Origin: Clostridia bacterium
GTDB taxonomy: Bacteria; Bacillota; Clostridia; Oscillospirales; Acutalibacteraceae
Direction: 5' to 3'
Assembly (NCBI GenBank): GCA_017461235.1
Contig: JAFTYU010000018.1
Coordinates: 1 to 33,799, forward strand
DNA length: 33,799 nucleotides
The notes under the pieces were generated by a model. That model searched no databases. It was not told where the DNA came from and saw only the letters and a program-made list of their open reading frames with translations. This document shows positions 7,611-16,012 of the stretch, piece after piece; position 1 is the first letter of the stretch; each line of letters begins with the position of its first letter. Position numbers and translations under genes: made by a program.

Positions 7611-8000
7611 TCAACCTGCAACGGCATCTAAATCAGAGTTAAGACCGTCGCCGTCTATGGTTATAACAACCCCTGCCGGAACACAGGCGGCAGTATCACC
7701 GATTTCATATAAAAAACCGCATTTTTCACAGGTTTTATCCGGACAGAGCGAGTCGGTGAAACGGATTTTTGAGTCTTTGATCTGGATGGTTACAACAGGG
7801 GACGTATCAACGGTGAATATTTTATCTTCAGCAGTATTAAGGTTAATACGCTGTGAGGTATTGCCGTTTACCGTAATGACTGCGGTTGGCTGACCGTTTT
7901 CCTGCCGTCCCCAAATTAAGAAAGAAAAAGCCACGGACAAAACAATACCGATAATTATGAAATCGGTAAATTTAAATAGCCGTCTTTCAGGTTTAGGCAT
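7611..8000 (-). CDS. NusG domain II-containing protein
   Basis: This 129-residue protein has an N-terminal membrane helix (about residues 12-32) followed by an extracytoplasmic NusG_II domain. The sequence VVTIQIKDSKIRFTDSLCPD followed by KTCEKCGFL matches the Cys-containing core typical of these proteins. It is the first gene of the rnf operon, with a strong promoter at 8082-8110. The function of the family is not established. Its constant pairing with Gx and Rnf or ApbE genes suggests a role in assembling or supplying extracytoplasmic flavin or redox proteins (inference). The name reflects a structural domain only; it is not a transcription factor. Confidence 0.88.
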   Translation of the reverse strand: MPKPERRLFKFTDFIIIGIVLSVAFSFLIWGRQENGQPTAVITVNGNTSQRINLNTAEDKIFTVDTSPVVTIQIKDSKIRFTDSLCPDKTCEKCGFLYEIGDTAACVPAGVVITIDGDGLNSDLDAVAG

Positions 8001-8081
8001 AATGACTCTCCCTTAAATTTGTTCATCCTTGTTAAGTTTTTGTCAAAATGTGTTGAATTTTGAGTAAATTTAACCAACGAT

Positions 8082-8110
8082 ATTATACTACACAACACTT
8101 GCATTTTCAA
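8082..8110 (-). promoter_or_regulatory. Promoter of the NusG_II-Gx-rnfCDGEAB operon
   Basis: Read on the minus strand: TTGAAA (8105-8110), 17-base spacer, TATAAT (8082-8087). About 80 bases of leader precede the first start codon. No other convincing promoter was seen inside the operon, so all eight genes are probably one transcript. Confidence 0.8.
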
Positions 8111-8117
8111 CTGTAAT

Positions 8118-8146
8118 TTGATATATATTTACTTATAAATTATGTA
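8118..8146 (+). promoter_or_regulatory. Promoter of the Fe-alcohol dehydrogenase gene
   Basis: TTGATA (8118-8123), 17-base spacer, TATGTA (8141-8146), about 29 bases before the start codon. The -10 box is weaker than consensus. It is divergent from the rnf promoter. Confidence 0.5.
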
Positions 8147-8174
8147 ATCTCTTGAAAAAAGTGGGGATAAATGA

Positions 8175-9284
8175 ATGTTTGCTAATCTATATGTGAATTC
8201 TAAAGTAATAAGCGGTAAAAATTGTGTTACGGATAATGCAGAGCTGATGGCACAATTCGGTGAAAAGTGCCTTATTGTAACATCGGGAAGCGCTGCTGAA
8301 AAAAGCGGTGCGTTAAACGATGTTGTTTGCGCACTGAATAAATGCGGTATCGGTTATGCTGTTTTTAACAAAATAAACGAAAATCCTTTGGTTTCGACTG
8401 TTATCGAAGGCGGTAAAGCCGCAAGGGACGCAGACGCGGATTTTGTTATAGGTATCGGCGGCGGTTCGCCCCTTGATGCTGCTAAAGCGGTTGCAATATG
8501 TGCCGCTAATCCCGAGTACGACATTGATGGTCTTTACGGACGAAGGATACCTTCAAAGGCGTTGCCCGTTGTTCTTGTAGGTACAACGGCAGGTACAGGT
8601 AGTGAAGTTACGGGTGTGAGCGTGCTTACGAACGATAAAAATATGCAAAAAAAGAGCATAAGCGGAGTTGATTGCTATGCTGCTCTTGTTTTTGCTGATG
8701 CAAAATACACATATTCAATGGGTTATGATGTTACTGTTTCCACGGCTCTTGATGCTCTGGCACACGCTGTTGAAGGATGGTTTTCGCCTAAATGCGATGC
8801 TGTTGCAAGTGTATATGCCGAGCTCGCTCTGAAACGTATCTACAAGGCACTTAAGGTGCTGGCAGAAAATAAAGCTTTACCCGATGAAAATGTGAGAGAG
8901 GACCTTTATTACGGCTCGGTTTTTGCAGGGCTTGAGCTCAATATCTGCGGTGCCGCTTTTCCCCATACAGTAGGCTATGTGTTGACCGAAAATTACGGTA
9001 TCCCCCACGGGAAAGCCTGTACGGCATTAATGCCATGCTTTTTAACGAAAGCAAAGAAATATGAGTGTGAAAGGTTCCGTCAGTTATTAGAAATATTGGG
9101 TGAAAACGAAGTTGAGCTTATTGATACAATAAAAGCTCTTACAGACGTAAAAAATCTTGATATGACCGATGAACAGTTGGATGAGTGGTGTTCACGTTGG
9201 CAGGGCAATGTTAAGAATTTTATGAACAGTCCCGGCGGTTTTACGGCGGAAGAAGCAAAAAAAGCGTTAAAAGAATTATCTTAA
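8175..9284 (+). CDS. Iron-containing alcohol dehydrogenase
   Basis: This 369-residue protein is of the iron-dependent (group III) alcohol dehydrogenase family and interconverts alcohols and aldehydes with NAD(P)H in the cytoplasm. The dinucleotide-binding GGGSPLD lies at residues 95-101, with GTTAGTGSEVT at 136-146. The metal ligands are all present: Asp193 and His197 (ALDALAHAVEGW), His264 (FPHTVGY) and His278 (YGIPHGKAC). Length is slightly shorter than the usual ~385 residues. The ribosome binding site is weak (GTGGGG). The gene is convergent with eutH, sharing a terminator. A role in removing acetaldehyde from ethanolamine is possible by context, but the substrate is not readable from sequence. 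Confidence 0.92.
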   Translation: MFANLYVNSKVISGKNCVTDNAELMAQFGEKCLIVTSGSAAEKSGALNDVVCALNKCGIGYAVFNKINENPLVSTVIEGGKAARDADADFVIGIGGGSPLDAAKAVAICAANPEYDIDGLYGRRIPSKALPVVLVGTTAGTGSEVTGVSVLTNDKNMQKKSISGVDCYAALVFADAKYTYSMGYDVTVSTALDALAHAVEGWFSPKCDAVASVYAELALKRIYKALKVLAENKALPDENVREDLYYGSVFAGLELNICGAAFPHTVGYVLTENYGIPHGKACTALMPCFLTKAKKYECERFRQLLEILGENEVELIDTIKALTDVKNLDMTDEQLDEWCSRWQGNVKNFMNSPGGFTAEEAKKALKELS

Positions 9285-9289
9285 TAAAA

Positions 9290-9322
9290 AATCTTCTCGC
9301 AGTTAAATAAAGCGAGAAGATT
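9290..9322. terminator. Bidirectional terminator between Fe-ADH and eutH
   Basis: A perfect 11-bp stem (9290-9300 with 9312-9322) flanked by A6 on one side and a T-rich run on the other, between two convergent genes. Confidence 0.9.
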
Positions 9323-9327
9323 TCTTA

Positions 9328-10401
9328 TTATTTTTCACTTTTTTTATAAAGTACACTTGCTATCATAAGGGCGGTTACGCCTGCCACAAGCTTTCCGATT
9401 ATAACGGCAAGGATGTGTTCGTCATTATATGAAAGTGTAAATGCCAGGTGATCACCGAAGACAAATGCCGCAGAAACTGCGAAAGCAAGGTTTAAAATTC
9501 TGCCTTTACGGTTCATTCTGTCGGCACTTTCCATTGTTGCTATGGAGTTTGCAAGGGTTGCAATAAGACCCACAACGGAAACGTCATCGAGTTCGAGCTT
9601 TTTTCCTAAAGCGGAAAGGGGCTTTTTGAGAATTTTCGAGATAATGGCAATAAGCGGAAAGGTTCCTGCAAGGGTTATGCAAATAGTGAAAACGGTGGCG
9701 GCGCTTTCCATAAGGGGAGCGGTATTTTTAATAATAACCTTGCCTGTAAGTTGTTGGAAAATACCCAGAGCCAGACCGCAGGTAATGAGTATTGAAATGA
9801 TTTTACCAAAAACAGAGAAAATCTTAACGGTTATTTTCGGGAATTTTAAAAGACCGATAATGATGATTACCGAAATAAGTAACGCAGGCAAAAGATTTAT
9901 AAGAACAGTCAAGGGCTTTATCCCCATAACAAGACCCGAAACGAAGCAGCCTACGGGTATGGTACTGATACCGCAGAGAAGACCTAAAAGAACGTCATCG
10001 TGATTCTCCTTTTTTGATGACCTTAAGGCAACGGGAATGGTGAAGGAAACTGTTGCGCCCAGCATTGATGCAACACAAAGTCCGTGGAATGAACCCAAAA
10101 GACTGTCTGCTGCGATGGAATCTGCAAGAGCCGCACCACCCATATCGTTGGCAATAAGTATGCCTGCAAGTGCGGATGGGTCAAAACGGCAAAGATTTGC
10201 AACAGGGGTTATTACGGGGATAAGCAAATCTGCAAGGGCAGGTGCTATTGTCATCATACCAAGCATTGAAAGGGAAAGGGGACCCAGAGTCATAATGCCC
10301 TTTTCAAATTCATCGCCCAGTTTTAAATGATTGCCGGTTATTTTATCAAATGCGCCGATTACGGCGAACACAGCCATTATTATGGCAAGAACTTCAGCCA
10401 A
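9328..10401 (-). CDS. eutH: Ethanolamine permease EutH
   Basis: This 357-residue polytopic membrane protein has about ten hydrophobic segments and matches EutH throughout. Family-typical stretches are GIMTLGPLSLSMLGMMTIAP, ANDMGGAALADSIA and FGDHLAFTLSYN. EutH imports ethanolamine, mainly when it is scarce or at low pH. No other ethanolamine genes (eutBC, shell proteins, EutVW) lie in the window, and no EutVW-type antitermination element was seen upstream. The gene is monocistronic and convergent with an iron-type alcohol dehydrogenase that could work on the product side of the pathway. Confidence 0.92.
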   Translation of the reverse strand: MAEVLAIIMAVFAVIGAFDKITGNHLKLGDEFEKGIMTLGPLSLSMLGMMTIAPALADLLIPVITPVANLCRFDPSALAGILIANDMGGAALADSIAADSLLGSFHGLCVASMLGATVSFTIPVALRSSKKENHDDVLLGLLCGISTIPVGCFVSGLVMGIKPLTVLINLLPALLISVIIIIGLLKFPKITVKIFSVFGKIISILITCGLALGIFQQLTGKVIIKNTAPLMESAATVFTICITLAGTFPLIAIISKILKKPLSALGKKLELDDVSVVGLIATLANSIATMESADRMNRKGRILNLAFAVSAAFVFGDHLAFTLSYNDEHILAVIIGKLVAGVTALMIASVLYKKSEK

Positions 10402-10477
10402 AAACTCACATCCTAAAAAATACTTTCTATATTATACAAACAAAGGAAAGTAAAAGCAAGGGGGATGTTTTAATATA

Positions 10478-10557
10478 ATGATTTGTGAAGCAAATCATGG
10501 AGCAAGGCGAAAAATTATGAACCAAAAGGTTAAATCATGGCATTTGCCGATTCATTG
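10478..10557 (-). repeat. Dispersed palindromic repeat, copy 2
   Basis: This is the minus-strand counterpart of the repeat at 1834-1914, between eutH and the GH2 terminator. It shares AATCGGCAAATGCCATGATT and TCGCCTTGCT. The first hairpin is AACC-TTTT-GGTT. The second is an 8-bp stem ATGATTTG/CAAATCAT with a 5-base loop (10478-10498). A further small hairpin (CGCAT/ATGCG, 10573-10590) lies just beyond. Non-coding. Confidence 0.8.
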
Positions 10558-10598
10558 GTTTTTGGCATAATTCGCATCCGATCGTATGCGTTTGCATT

Positions 10599-10643
10599 AA
10601 AAAAGAAGCTCGCACATCATCAATCAGCGCGAACTTCTTTTTT
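10599..10643. terminator. Terminator of the trkA-trkH-GH2 operon
   Basis: A 10-bp outer stem (10599-10608 with 10634-10643) extends inward with one mismatch around a ~14-base loop. It is A-rich on the left and T-rich on the right, and on the minus strand it lies directly after the GH2 stop codon. Confidence 0.85.
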
Positions 10644-10644
10644 A

Positions 10645-12906
10645 TCATTTTTTCTTAACCTTATTAAGCATTGCGTTTACTTCGAGAATTTGTTCTTTGG
10701 TAAATTTATTACCCAGCATCATAAAGCAACGTTTTATGGTAAAGCCTTTAACCATACCGTACATAGATTCTATCATGCTCTTGTTGATTTTACCGAAACT
10801 GAAGCCCATAACCTCGGCTTTGCCGTCCTTTGTACCTTGTGACATTACTTTTTTGATAAGCAACAAAAGTTTCACCATACAGATTTTTCCCTTGAAGGTT
10901 GACATAATGTCACCGATGGTGTCATTGATTGAGAAGAAGCCCGTGGGAGTGGTAATTTCAAACCAGTTAATAACCTGGTTTTCTTCTTTCATAATGTAGT
11001 CTTCGTTGGGGGTATCAACTTTTCTGATAGTTGAAGTATCGGTCAAACCGTCCGCTTTTGCTTCGAGTGTTGTTTCACCTTCGTTTTTAACTTCAAAATA
11101 GAAGAAAGGATATTTGCCCTTTGTTTGTTTAGCGACGCTCACACCGTTTGCGAAAAGCTCAACTTCATTACAGTTTGAATATACAGTAACTTTTGTTACG
11201 TCTTCAACTCTGTCGATATAACGTTTACTGCAAAGATGAACCATAGGCTCGGGGTTAAGCCAAGCCTTGTATGCGTAGAAGGAGTCTTTCTTATACTGAC
11301 GGTCGAAGGTAACGAGACCTTTGTGGTTCATACCGTTTTCGCCGCCTTCGGCACGGGCATCTGCAGCAAAGTCAAACATATTCCAGACGTGCGTTGCCCA
11401 GATATAGGGACGTTCTGCAATTTGTTTTATAAGTTCTTCGTGGTAATATGACTGATATTCTTCTGTGTAGTCACCTTGAACGGGATTTGAGGTGTGCCAG
11501 TTAAGAGCTTCGCAACCGTACTCGCTCAATCCGATAGGCTTGTTGGGGTATTTTTTATGGAAATCATCGAACCATTTGCCATTCATTTCTGTTGAACCGC
11601 CGTACCAACCAAAATAGTGGTTGTATGAAAGCACGTCACTTATATGAACGTATTCGTTATCGGGGGAACACATAGTAACGGAAGCAATAGTTGTCAGACG
11701 TGTGCTGTCAAGCTTGTGAACAAGATTGTTAAGATCCTTGTGGTTTTTAATAAGGTGGGGATCATCAGCGCCTGCAATAGTGATTTCGTTGGAAAGACCC
11801 CAGAAGCATATAGATGCGTGGTTGTAGTTCTGTGTAACGAGCTCGGTCATCTGGCTTATGGTGTTATCATAAGCATCATGCATATGGCGGGAAATATAGG
11901 GGATTTCCGCCCAAATAACAAGGCCGCTTTCATCGCAAAGGTCATAGAATTCCTGAGCGTGCTGATAGTGGGCAAGTCTTATGGTGTTAGCGCCGACTTC
12001 AAGGATAAGGTCTATATCTCTCTTATGGTCCTCGTATGAAAGTGCGTTACCTTTATCGGGATTATCCTGATGGCGGGAAACACCGCGAAGGGGATATTCT
12101 TTACCGTTAAGTATGAAACCTTTTTCGGGGTCAACCTTAAACGTACGGCAACCGAAACGGGTTGAGATATTATCAAGCACTTCTCCGTCTTTTACAAGCT
12201 CCGCGTTGAGTGTGTAAAGATGGGGATCAATTCTGCCGTTCCAAAGGTGAACGTTATTTATGGTTATTAAGGCTTCGCCGTCGTGAGATTGAGCTTCGCC
12301 GACGATATTTTCGCCGTCAAGAACAGTAAATTTAACTGTTGTGCCGTCTGCATTTTTTGTGTATGCCTGAATTTTAATATCTGCATTTTCACCTTTTAAT
12401 TCGGGTGTAACGGTAATACCCGGTGCACCGTAATAATCCAAATCGAAGTGTGTTTCAGGTACGCAAATGAGTTTTACGCTTCTGTAAATACCGCCGTAAA
12501 AAGTAAAGTCAGCAGTCTGGGGGTAAACAGTTTCGTTAGGTGAGTTGTCAGCAGATACTGTCAGAATGTTTTTTTCTTTTATGTCATCACAGGGGATAAT
12601 TACTCTGAAACGTGAATAACCGCCGTGATGAACGCACAAGGATTTACCGTTCCAGAAAACTTCTGCAGATGAGTTTACCGCATCAAATTCAAGATAATTT
12701 TCCTTGCCCGTAAGTTCTGAAGCAGGAATTTCTTTGCAATAAAATGCCTTGCAGCGTTTGTAGTCATTGCCGCCGTCCTGACCGTCTTTGCCGTTCCAGG
12801 TGTGGGGAAGGTCTAAGCCTTTCCAGTCAGAAGGGAGAGTAGAAGGACAAGCTGTTGCGGTATCGGAAAAATACCAACCTTGATTAATGATTTTTGTTTC
12901 TCTCAT
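10645..12906 (-). CDS. Glycoside hydrolase family 2 (beta-galactosidase-like)
   Basis: This GH2 enzyme is 753 residues from the ATG at 12906, chosen over GTG at 12915 because GAGG lies 8 bases before it. The N-terminal jelly-roll domain includes NQGWYFSDTA and WKGLDLPHTWNG, then an immunoglobulin-like domain and the TIM barrel (GVSRHQDNP onward). The acid/base Glu is in CFWGLSNEITIAG (about residue 374) and the nucleophile in GLSEYGCEALNW (about 462). There is no signal peptide, so it is cytoplasmic and probably hydrolyses imported beta-galactosides or beta-glucuronides. An extra helical tail of about 90 residues (from FFSINDTIGDIMSTFKGK to the end) follows the usual domains. Its ribosome binding site overlaps the trkH stop, so it is part of the trk operon, an unusual partner. 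Confidence 0.9.
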   Translation of the reverse strand: MRETKIINQGWYFSDTATACPSTLPSDWKGLDLPHTWNGKDGQDGGNDYKRCKAFYCKEIPASELTGKENYLEFDAVNSSAEVFWNGKSLCVHHGGYSRFRVIIPCDDIKEKNILTVSADNSPNETVYPQTADFTFYGGIYRSVKLICVPETHFDLDYYGAPGITVTPELKGENADIKIQAYTKNADGTTVKFTVLDGENIVGEAQSHDGEALITINNVHLWNGRIDPHLYTLNAELVKDGEVLDNISTRFGCRTFKVDPEKGFILNGKEYPLRGVSRHQDNPDKGNALSYEDHKRDIDLILEVGANTIRLAHYQHAQEFYDLCDESGLVIWAEIPYISRHMHDAYDNTISQMTELVTQNYNHASICFWGLSNEITIAGADDPHLIKNHKDLNNLVHKLDSTRLTTIASVTMCSPDNEYVHISDVLSYNHYFGWYGGSTEMNGKWFDDFHKKYPNKPIGLSEYGCEALNWHTSNPVQGDYTEEYQSYYHEELIKQIAERPYIWATHVWNMFDFAADARAEGGENGMNHKGLVTFDRQYKKDSFYAYKAWLNPEPMVHLCSKRYIDRVEDVTKVTVYSNCNEVELFANGVSVAKQTKGKYPFFYFEVKNEGETTLEAKADGLTDTSTIRKVDTPNEDYIMKEENQVINWFEITTPTGFFSINDTIGDIMSTFKGKICMVKLLLLIKKVMSQGTKDGKAEVMGFSFGKINKSMIESMYGMVKGFTIKRCFMMLGNKFTKEQILEVNAMLNKVKKK

Positions 12907-12916
12907 ATTTTTCACC

Positions 12917-14374
12917 TCAAAGTTTTTTTCTGAAATGTTTTATATGTAACGACGGAGTGAAAAGGCAGATAAGCGGGAATATTTCAAGTCTGCCTAAAAG
13001 CATATCTATAATAAAAACTATTTTCGAAAGAACACCGTAAGAACCGAAGTTTCCCGTAGGGCCAACCTTACCAAGGCCGGGACCGATATTGTTAAACGTG
13101 GCGACAACGCCGGAAAAATCTGTTACCAGATCGTGCTTATCGGCAGACACTATAAGAACAGAAACGGCAAAAATTATAACATAAACTATGAAGAATGCCA
13201 TAGTTCCCTGGAAGGTTTCGTTTGCTACACGTTGCCCGTCAAAGGTGATAACCTTAATGCTGCGGGGATGTACATATGAATGTATCGTTTTCTTTGCATA
13301 TTTAAGAAGGAGTAATACCCTGGAAACTTTAAAACCGCCGCCTGTACTGCCGGCACAGGCACCGATACACATAACCATAATGAGCACGGTTTTACTGAAT
13401 TCGGGCCATTTATCAAAGTCTGTGGTGGAATAGCCTGTTGTTGTCATAACAGAGCTGACCTGGAAGGCTGCGTGATGTAATGCCTCAAAGATACTGTCAA
13501 AATGATTGCGGATATTTAATGTGATAGCCAGAATTGCCGCGCCCATTATACCGAGATACCCCCAGAGCTCTTCGCTTTTGAACGCACCCTTGAAGTTTTT
13601 AATAAGGATAAGGAAATAAACATTGAAGTTTATTCCGAACAAGGTCATAAAAACCGTAATAACAGCCTGACAGAAGGTATTATATCCCCCTATACTGTTA
13701 TTGAGTATGCCGAAACCGCCTGTACCTGCCGTGCCGAAGGATATTGTTATACTGTCAAAAAGGGGCATACCACCAACAAGAAGTAAAACTATCTGTGCTA
13801 TTGTCATAACAAGATAGATACCGTAGAGAATACGGGCGGTTTTGTTGGAGCGTGGAACCAATTTACTTACACTCGGACCGGGGCTTTCTGCACGCATAAG
13901 GTGCAAATCTCCGCCGCCGCCTGCAAGTGGAAGAACCGCCATAACGAAAACAAGCACACCCATACCGCCTATCCAATGAGTAAAGCTACGCCAAAAAAGC
14001 AAGGCTTTCGACAGAGCTTCAACATCGGAAAGAATACTTGCACCTGTGGTTGTGAACCCCGAAACCGTTTCAAAAAGTGCATCAAGATAATTGGGTATTT
14101 CGCGGCTTATAAAGAAGGGGAGAGCACCGAAAAGACTTAAAAATATCCAACCGAGAGCAACAACAAATAAACCGTCTTTGGCAAAAATAGTTTTATCTTT
14201 CGGCTTGAAGTGGATAAGAATTATACCTGCTGCACACAAAATACCGATTGTTAAAAGAAAGCTTATTAAAGTTGATTCGCTGTAAATGAGCGATACTGCT
14301 ACGGGTAGCAATAAAAGCCCTGCTTCACAGAGTAACAGTATGCCAAGTACATACGCTATCATTCGTTTATTCAT
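12917..14374 (-). CDS. trkH: Trk/Ktr-type potassium uptake protein TrkH
   Basis: This 485-residue integral membrane K+ channel subunit has the repeated membrane-pore-membrane units of TrkH/KtrB. Pore-loop signatures seen are ETVSGFTTTGASIL, FGTAGTGGFGILN, SSVMTTTGYSTTDF and NNIGPGLGKVGP, each with the selectivity-filter glycine. ACAGSTGGGFKVSR is also typical of TrkH. It begins 23 bases after the trkA stop, so the channel and its regulatory subunit are made together. The stop codon lies inside the ribosome binding site region of the GH2 gene. Confidence 0.96.
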   Translation of the reverse strand: MNKRMIAYVLGILLLCEAGLLLLPVAVSLIYSESTLISFLLTIGILCAAGIILIHFKPKDKTIFAKDGLFVVALGWIFLSLFGALPFFISREIPNYLDALFETVSGFTTTGASILSDVEALSKALLFWRSFTHWIGGMGVLVFVMAVLPLAGGGGDLHLMRAESPGPSVSKLVPRSNKTARILYGIYLVMTIAQIVLLLVGGMPLFDSITISFGTAGTGGFGILNNSIGGYNTFCQAVITVFMTLFGINFNVYFLILIKNFKGAFKSEELWGYLGIMGAAILAITLNIRNHFDSIFEALHHAAFQVSSVMTTTGYSTTDFDKWPEFSKTVLIMVMCIGACAGSTGGGFKVSRVLLLLKYAKKTIHSYVHPRSIKVITFDGQRVANETFQGTMAFFIVYVIIFAVSVLIVSADKHDLVTDFSGVVATFNNIGPGLGKVGPTGNFGSYGVLSKIVFIIDMLLGRLEIFPLICLFTPSLHIKHFRKKL

Positions 14375-14397
14375 ATTACGTAAACCCTTTATGAAAG

Positions 14398-15765
14398 TTA
14401 ATCTTTAGTGAGAATATCGTCCAGACTTGTAAGGCGTTCGGTGGAAGTAACAACCACTACAGAGTCGCCGGGCATAAGAGTATCTGAACCGCGCGGGATT
14501 ATAACTTCCCCATCCCTTGTGATTGAGCCGAGAAGTATATTGGGGCGTAAGGTTAAATCCTGAACCGTGCAGTTAGCAAGCCTGCTTTCGGGTGATACCT
14601 GGAACTCGATAGCCTCAACCTTGTTGTTAATGATTCTTGTCAGTTTTTCAACACCGCTTACACCATCACGTGACGTCTTTGAACGAACGTGCTTCAAAAT
14701 TATGCTTGCTGTAGTGAACTTGGGATAAACTACACTGTCTATATCAAGTGTTTTTATAACTTCCCTGAAAAGCGTGTGATTTACTTTTGTAATTGTTTTT
14801 ATATTCGGGTTAACGCTTTTTGCAAACAAGGAAAGAACTATGTTTTCTTCATCAATACCGGTAAGACAACAGAAAGCATCTGCTTTTTTCATCCCTTCTT
14901 CAAGAAGAAGCGAACGGTTTGTGCCGTCACCGTGAACAACATTTATGTTGGGAAGGTTATAACTGAGATTGAGTGCGGTATCAAGGTCTTTTTCAACAAT
15001 GGTCGCATTTACATTAAGGTGACTTAAGGACTTGGCAAGATATACCGCAATTTTACCGCCGCCTATAATCATAATGTTTTTTATGTGAGTTGTGCGGAAA
15101 CCTATTTGTTTAAAGAAATCGGGTGCGGTTTTTTCGGGAGTGAGCACAGCGATGGTATCGTGCTCTTTGATAACGAAGTCACCTGTGGGAATGAATACAT
15201 CATCACCACGCTCGACCGCACAGATAAGAGCTTTTGTTTTGATTCTTGAGAAAGCATCTTTAACGGATTTATCACAAAGGTTACAACTGCGGTTAATATG
15301 AAAACTGAGAAGATCAACTTTTCCGTGGCCGAAAATGTCAACATTACGTGCTGTGGGGAATTTTAAAATTCTCTGCATTTCCGCAGCGGCTTCTCTTTCG
15401 GGATTAACGGCTATTGTAAGACCGAGACTGTCTTTAATGAGACGAAGGTCATTGCTGTATTCGGGATTTCTGACTCGGGCAATGGTGCTGCCTGCGCCCA
15501 GCTGTTTTGCTAAAAGGCAGGATAAAATGTTGAGTTCGTCGCTACCCGTAAGAGCAATGAGCAAGTCGCAGTCACTTATGCCTGCATCCGTAAGGGTTTT
15601 GGACGTTGCGCCGTTACCGATAACGCCGATAACGTCTATATCCTGTAAAGTATCGTTTATAACATCCTCGTCTGTGTCGATAATTGTTACGTCGTGCATT
15701 TCCTGTGAAAGCTGTTCTGCAACGGTGTAGCCGACTTTACCTATACCTACAACAATTATGTTCAA
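14398..15765 (-). CDS. trkA: Trk system potassium regulatory subunit TrkA
   Basis: This cytosolic gating subunit of the Trk channel is 455 residues with two RCK modules. The first Rossmann domain starts NIIVVGIGKVGYTVAEQL with an acidic IDTDED segment; the second begins IMIIGGGKIAVYLAKSL. RCK-C domains follow each, the last ending DSVVVVTSTERL. The frame extends to a TTG at 15786, but AAAGGCGG is placed for the TTG at 15765, which gives the typical TrkA N-terminus, so I use that start. A clear promoter lies at 15803-15831. NAD(H)/ATP binding through the glycine motifs is established for the family. Confidence 0.95.
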   Translation of the reverse strand: MNIIVVGIGKVGYTVAEQLSQEMHDVTIIDTDEDVINDTLQDIDVIGVIGNGATSKTLTDAGISDCDLLIALTGSDELNILSCLLAKQLGAGSTIARVRNPEYSNDLRLIKDSLGLTIAVNPEREAAAEMQRILKFPTARNVDIFGHGKVDLLSFHINRSCNLCDKSVKDAFSRIKTKALICAVERGDDVFIPTGDFVIKEHDTIAVLTPEKTAPDFFKQIGFRTTHIKNIMIIGGGKIAVYLAKSLSHLNVNATIVEKDLDTALNLSYNLPNINVVHGDGTNRSLLLEEGMKKADAFCCLTGIDEENIVLSLFAKSVNPNIKTITKVNHTLFREVIKTLDIDSVVYPKFTTASIILKHVRSKTSRDGVSGVEKLTRIINNKVEAIEFQVSPESRLANCTVQDLTLRPNILLGSITRDGEVIIPRGSDTLMPGDSVVVVTSTERLTSLDDILTKD

Positions 15766-15802
15766 AGTGCATCCGCCTTTCGACAAAATTCATTCACGTT
15801 AC

Positions 15803-15831
15803 ATTATATCCCAAAAGCAATGGTAAAGCAA
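15803..15831 (-). promoter_or_regulatory. Promoter of the trkA-trkH-GH2 operon
   Basis: Minus strand: TTGCTT (15826-15831), 17-base spacer, TATAAT (15803-15808), about 35 bases before the trkA start. Confidence 0.75.
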
Positions 15832-15920
15832 TAAGATTGATGAGTAAATCTTAACAAAATACCGACACGAAATTCAGTTATAATTATCATACAAACTACT
15901 ATATTTTTTCGGAAGATAAA

Positions 15921-15949
15921 TTGAAAGAGAACGAATAATGTGATATTAT
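15921..15949 (+). promoter_or_regulatory. Promoter of the Fn3/deacetylase gene
   Basis: TTGAAA (15921-15926), 17-base spacer, TATTAT (15944-15949), giving a leader of about 60 bases. Confidence 0.75.
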
Positions 15950-16012
15950 GTAAATATATAAAGAATTTGAGTTTCAAGGAGTATTCCCCACGGATATAAA
16001 TAAGGTGTTCGG

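Noticed and set aside
8001-8174. Riboswitch in the divergent rnf/ADH region
   Set aside because: Only two opposed promoters and A/T-rich DNA are present; no conserved aptamer-like pairing was recognised.
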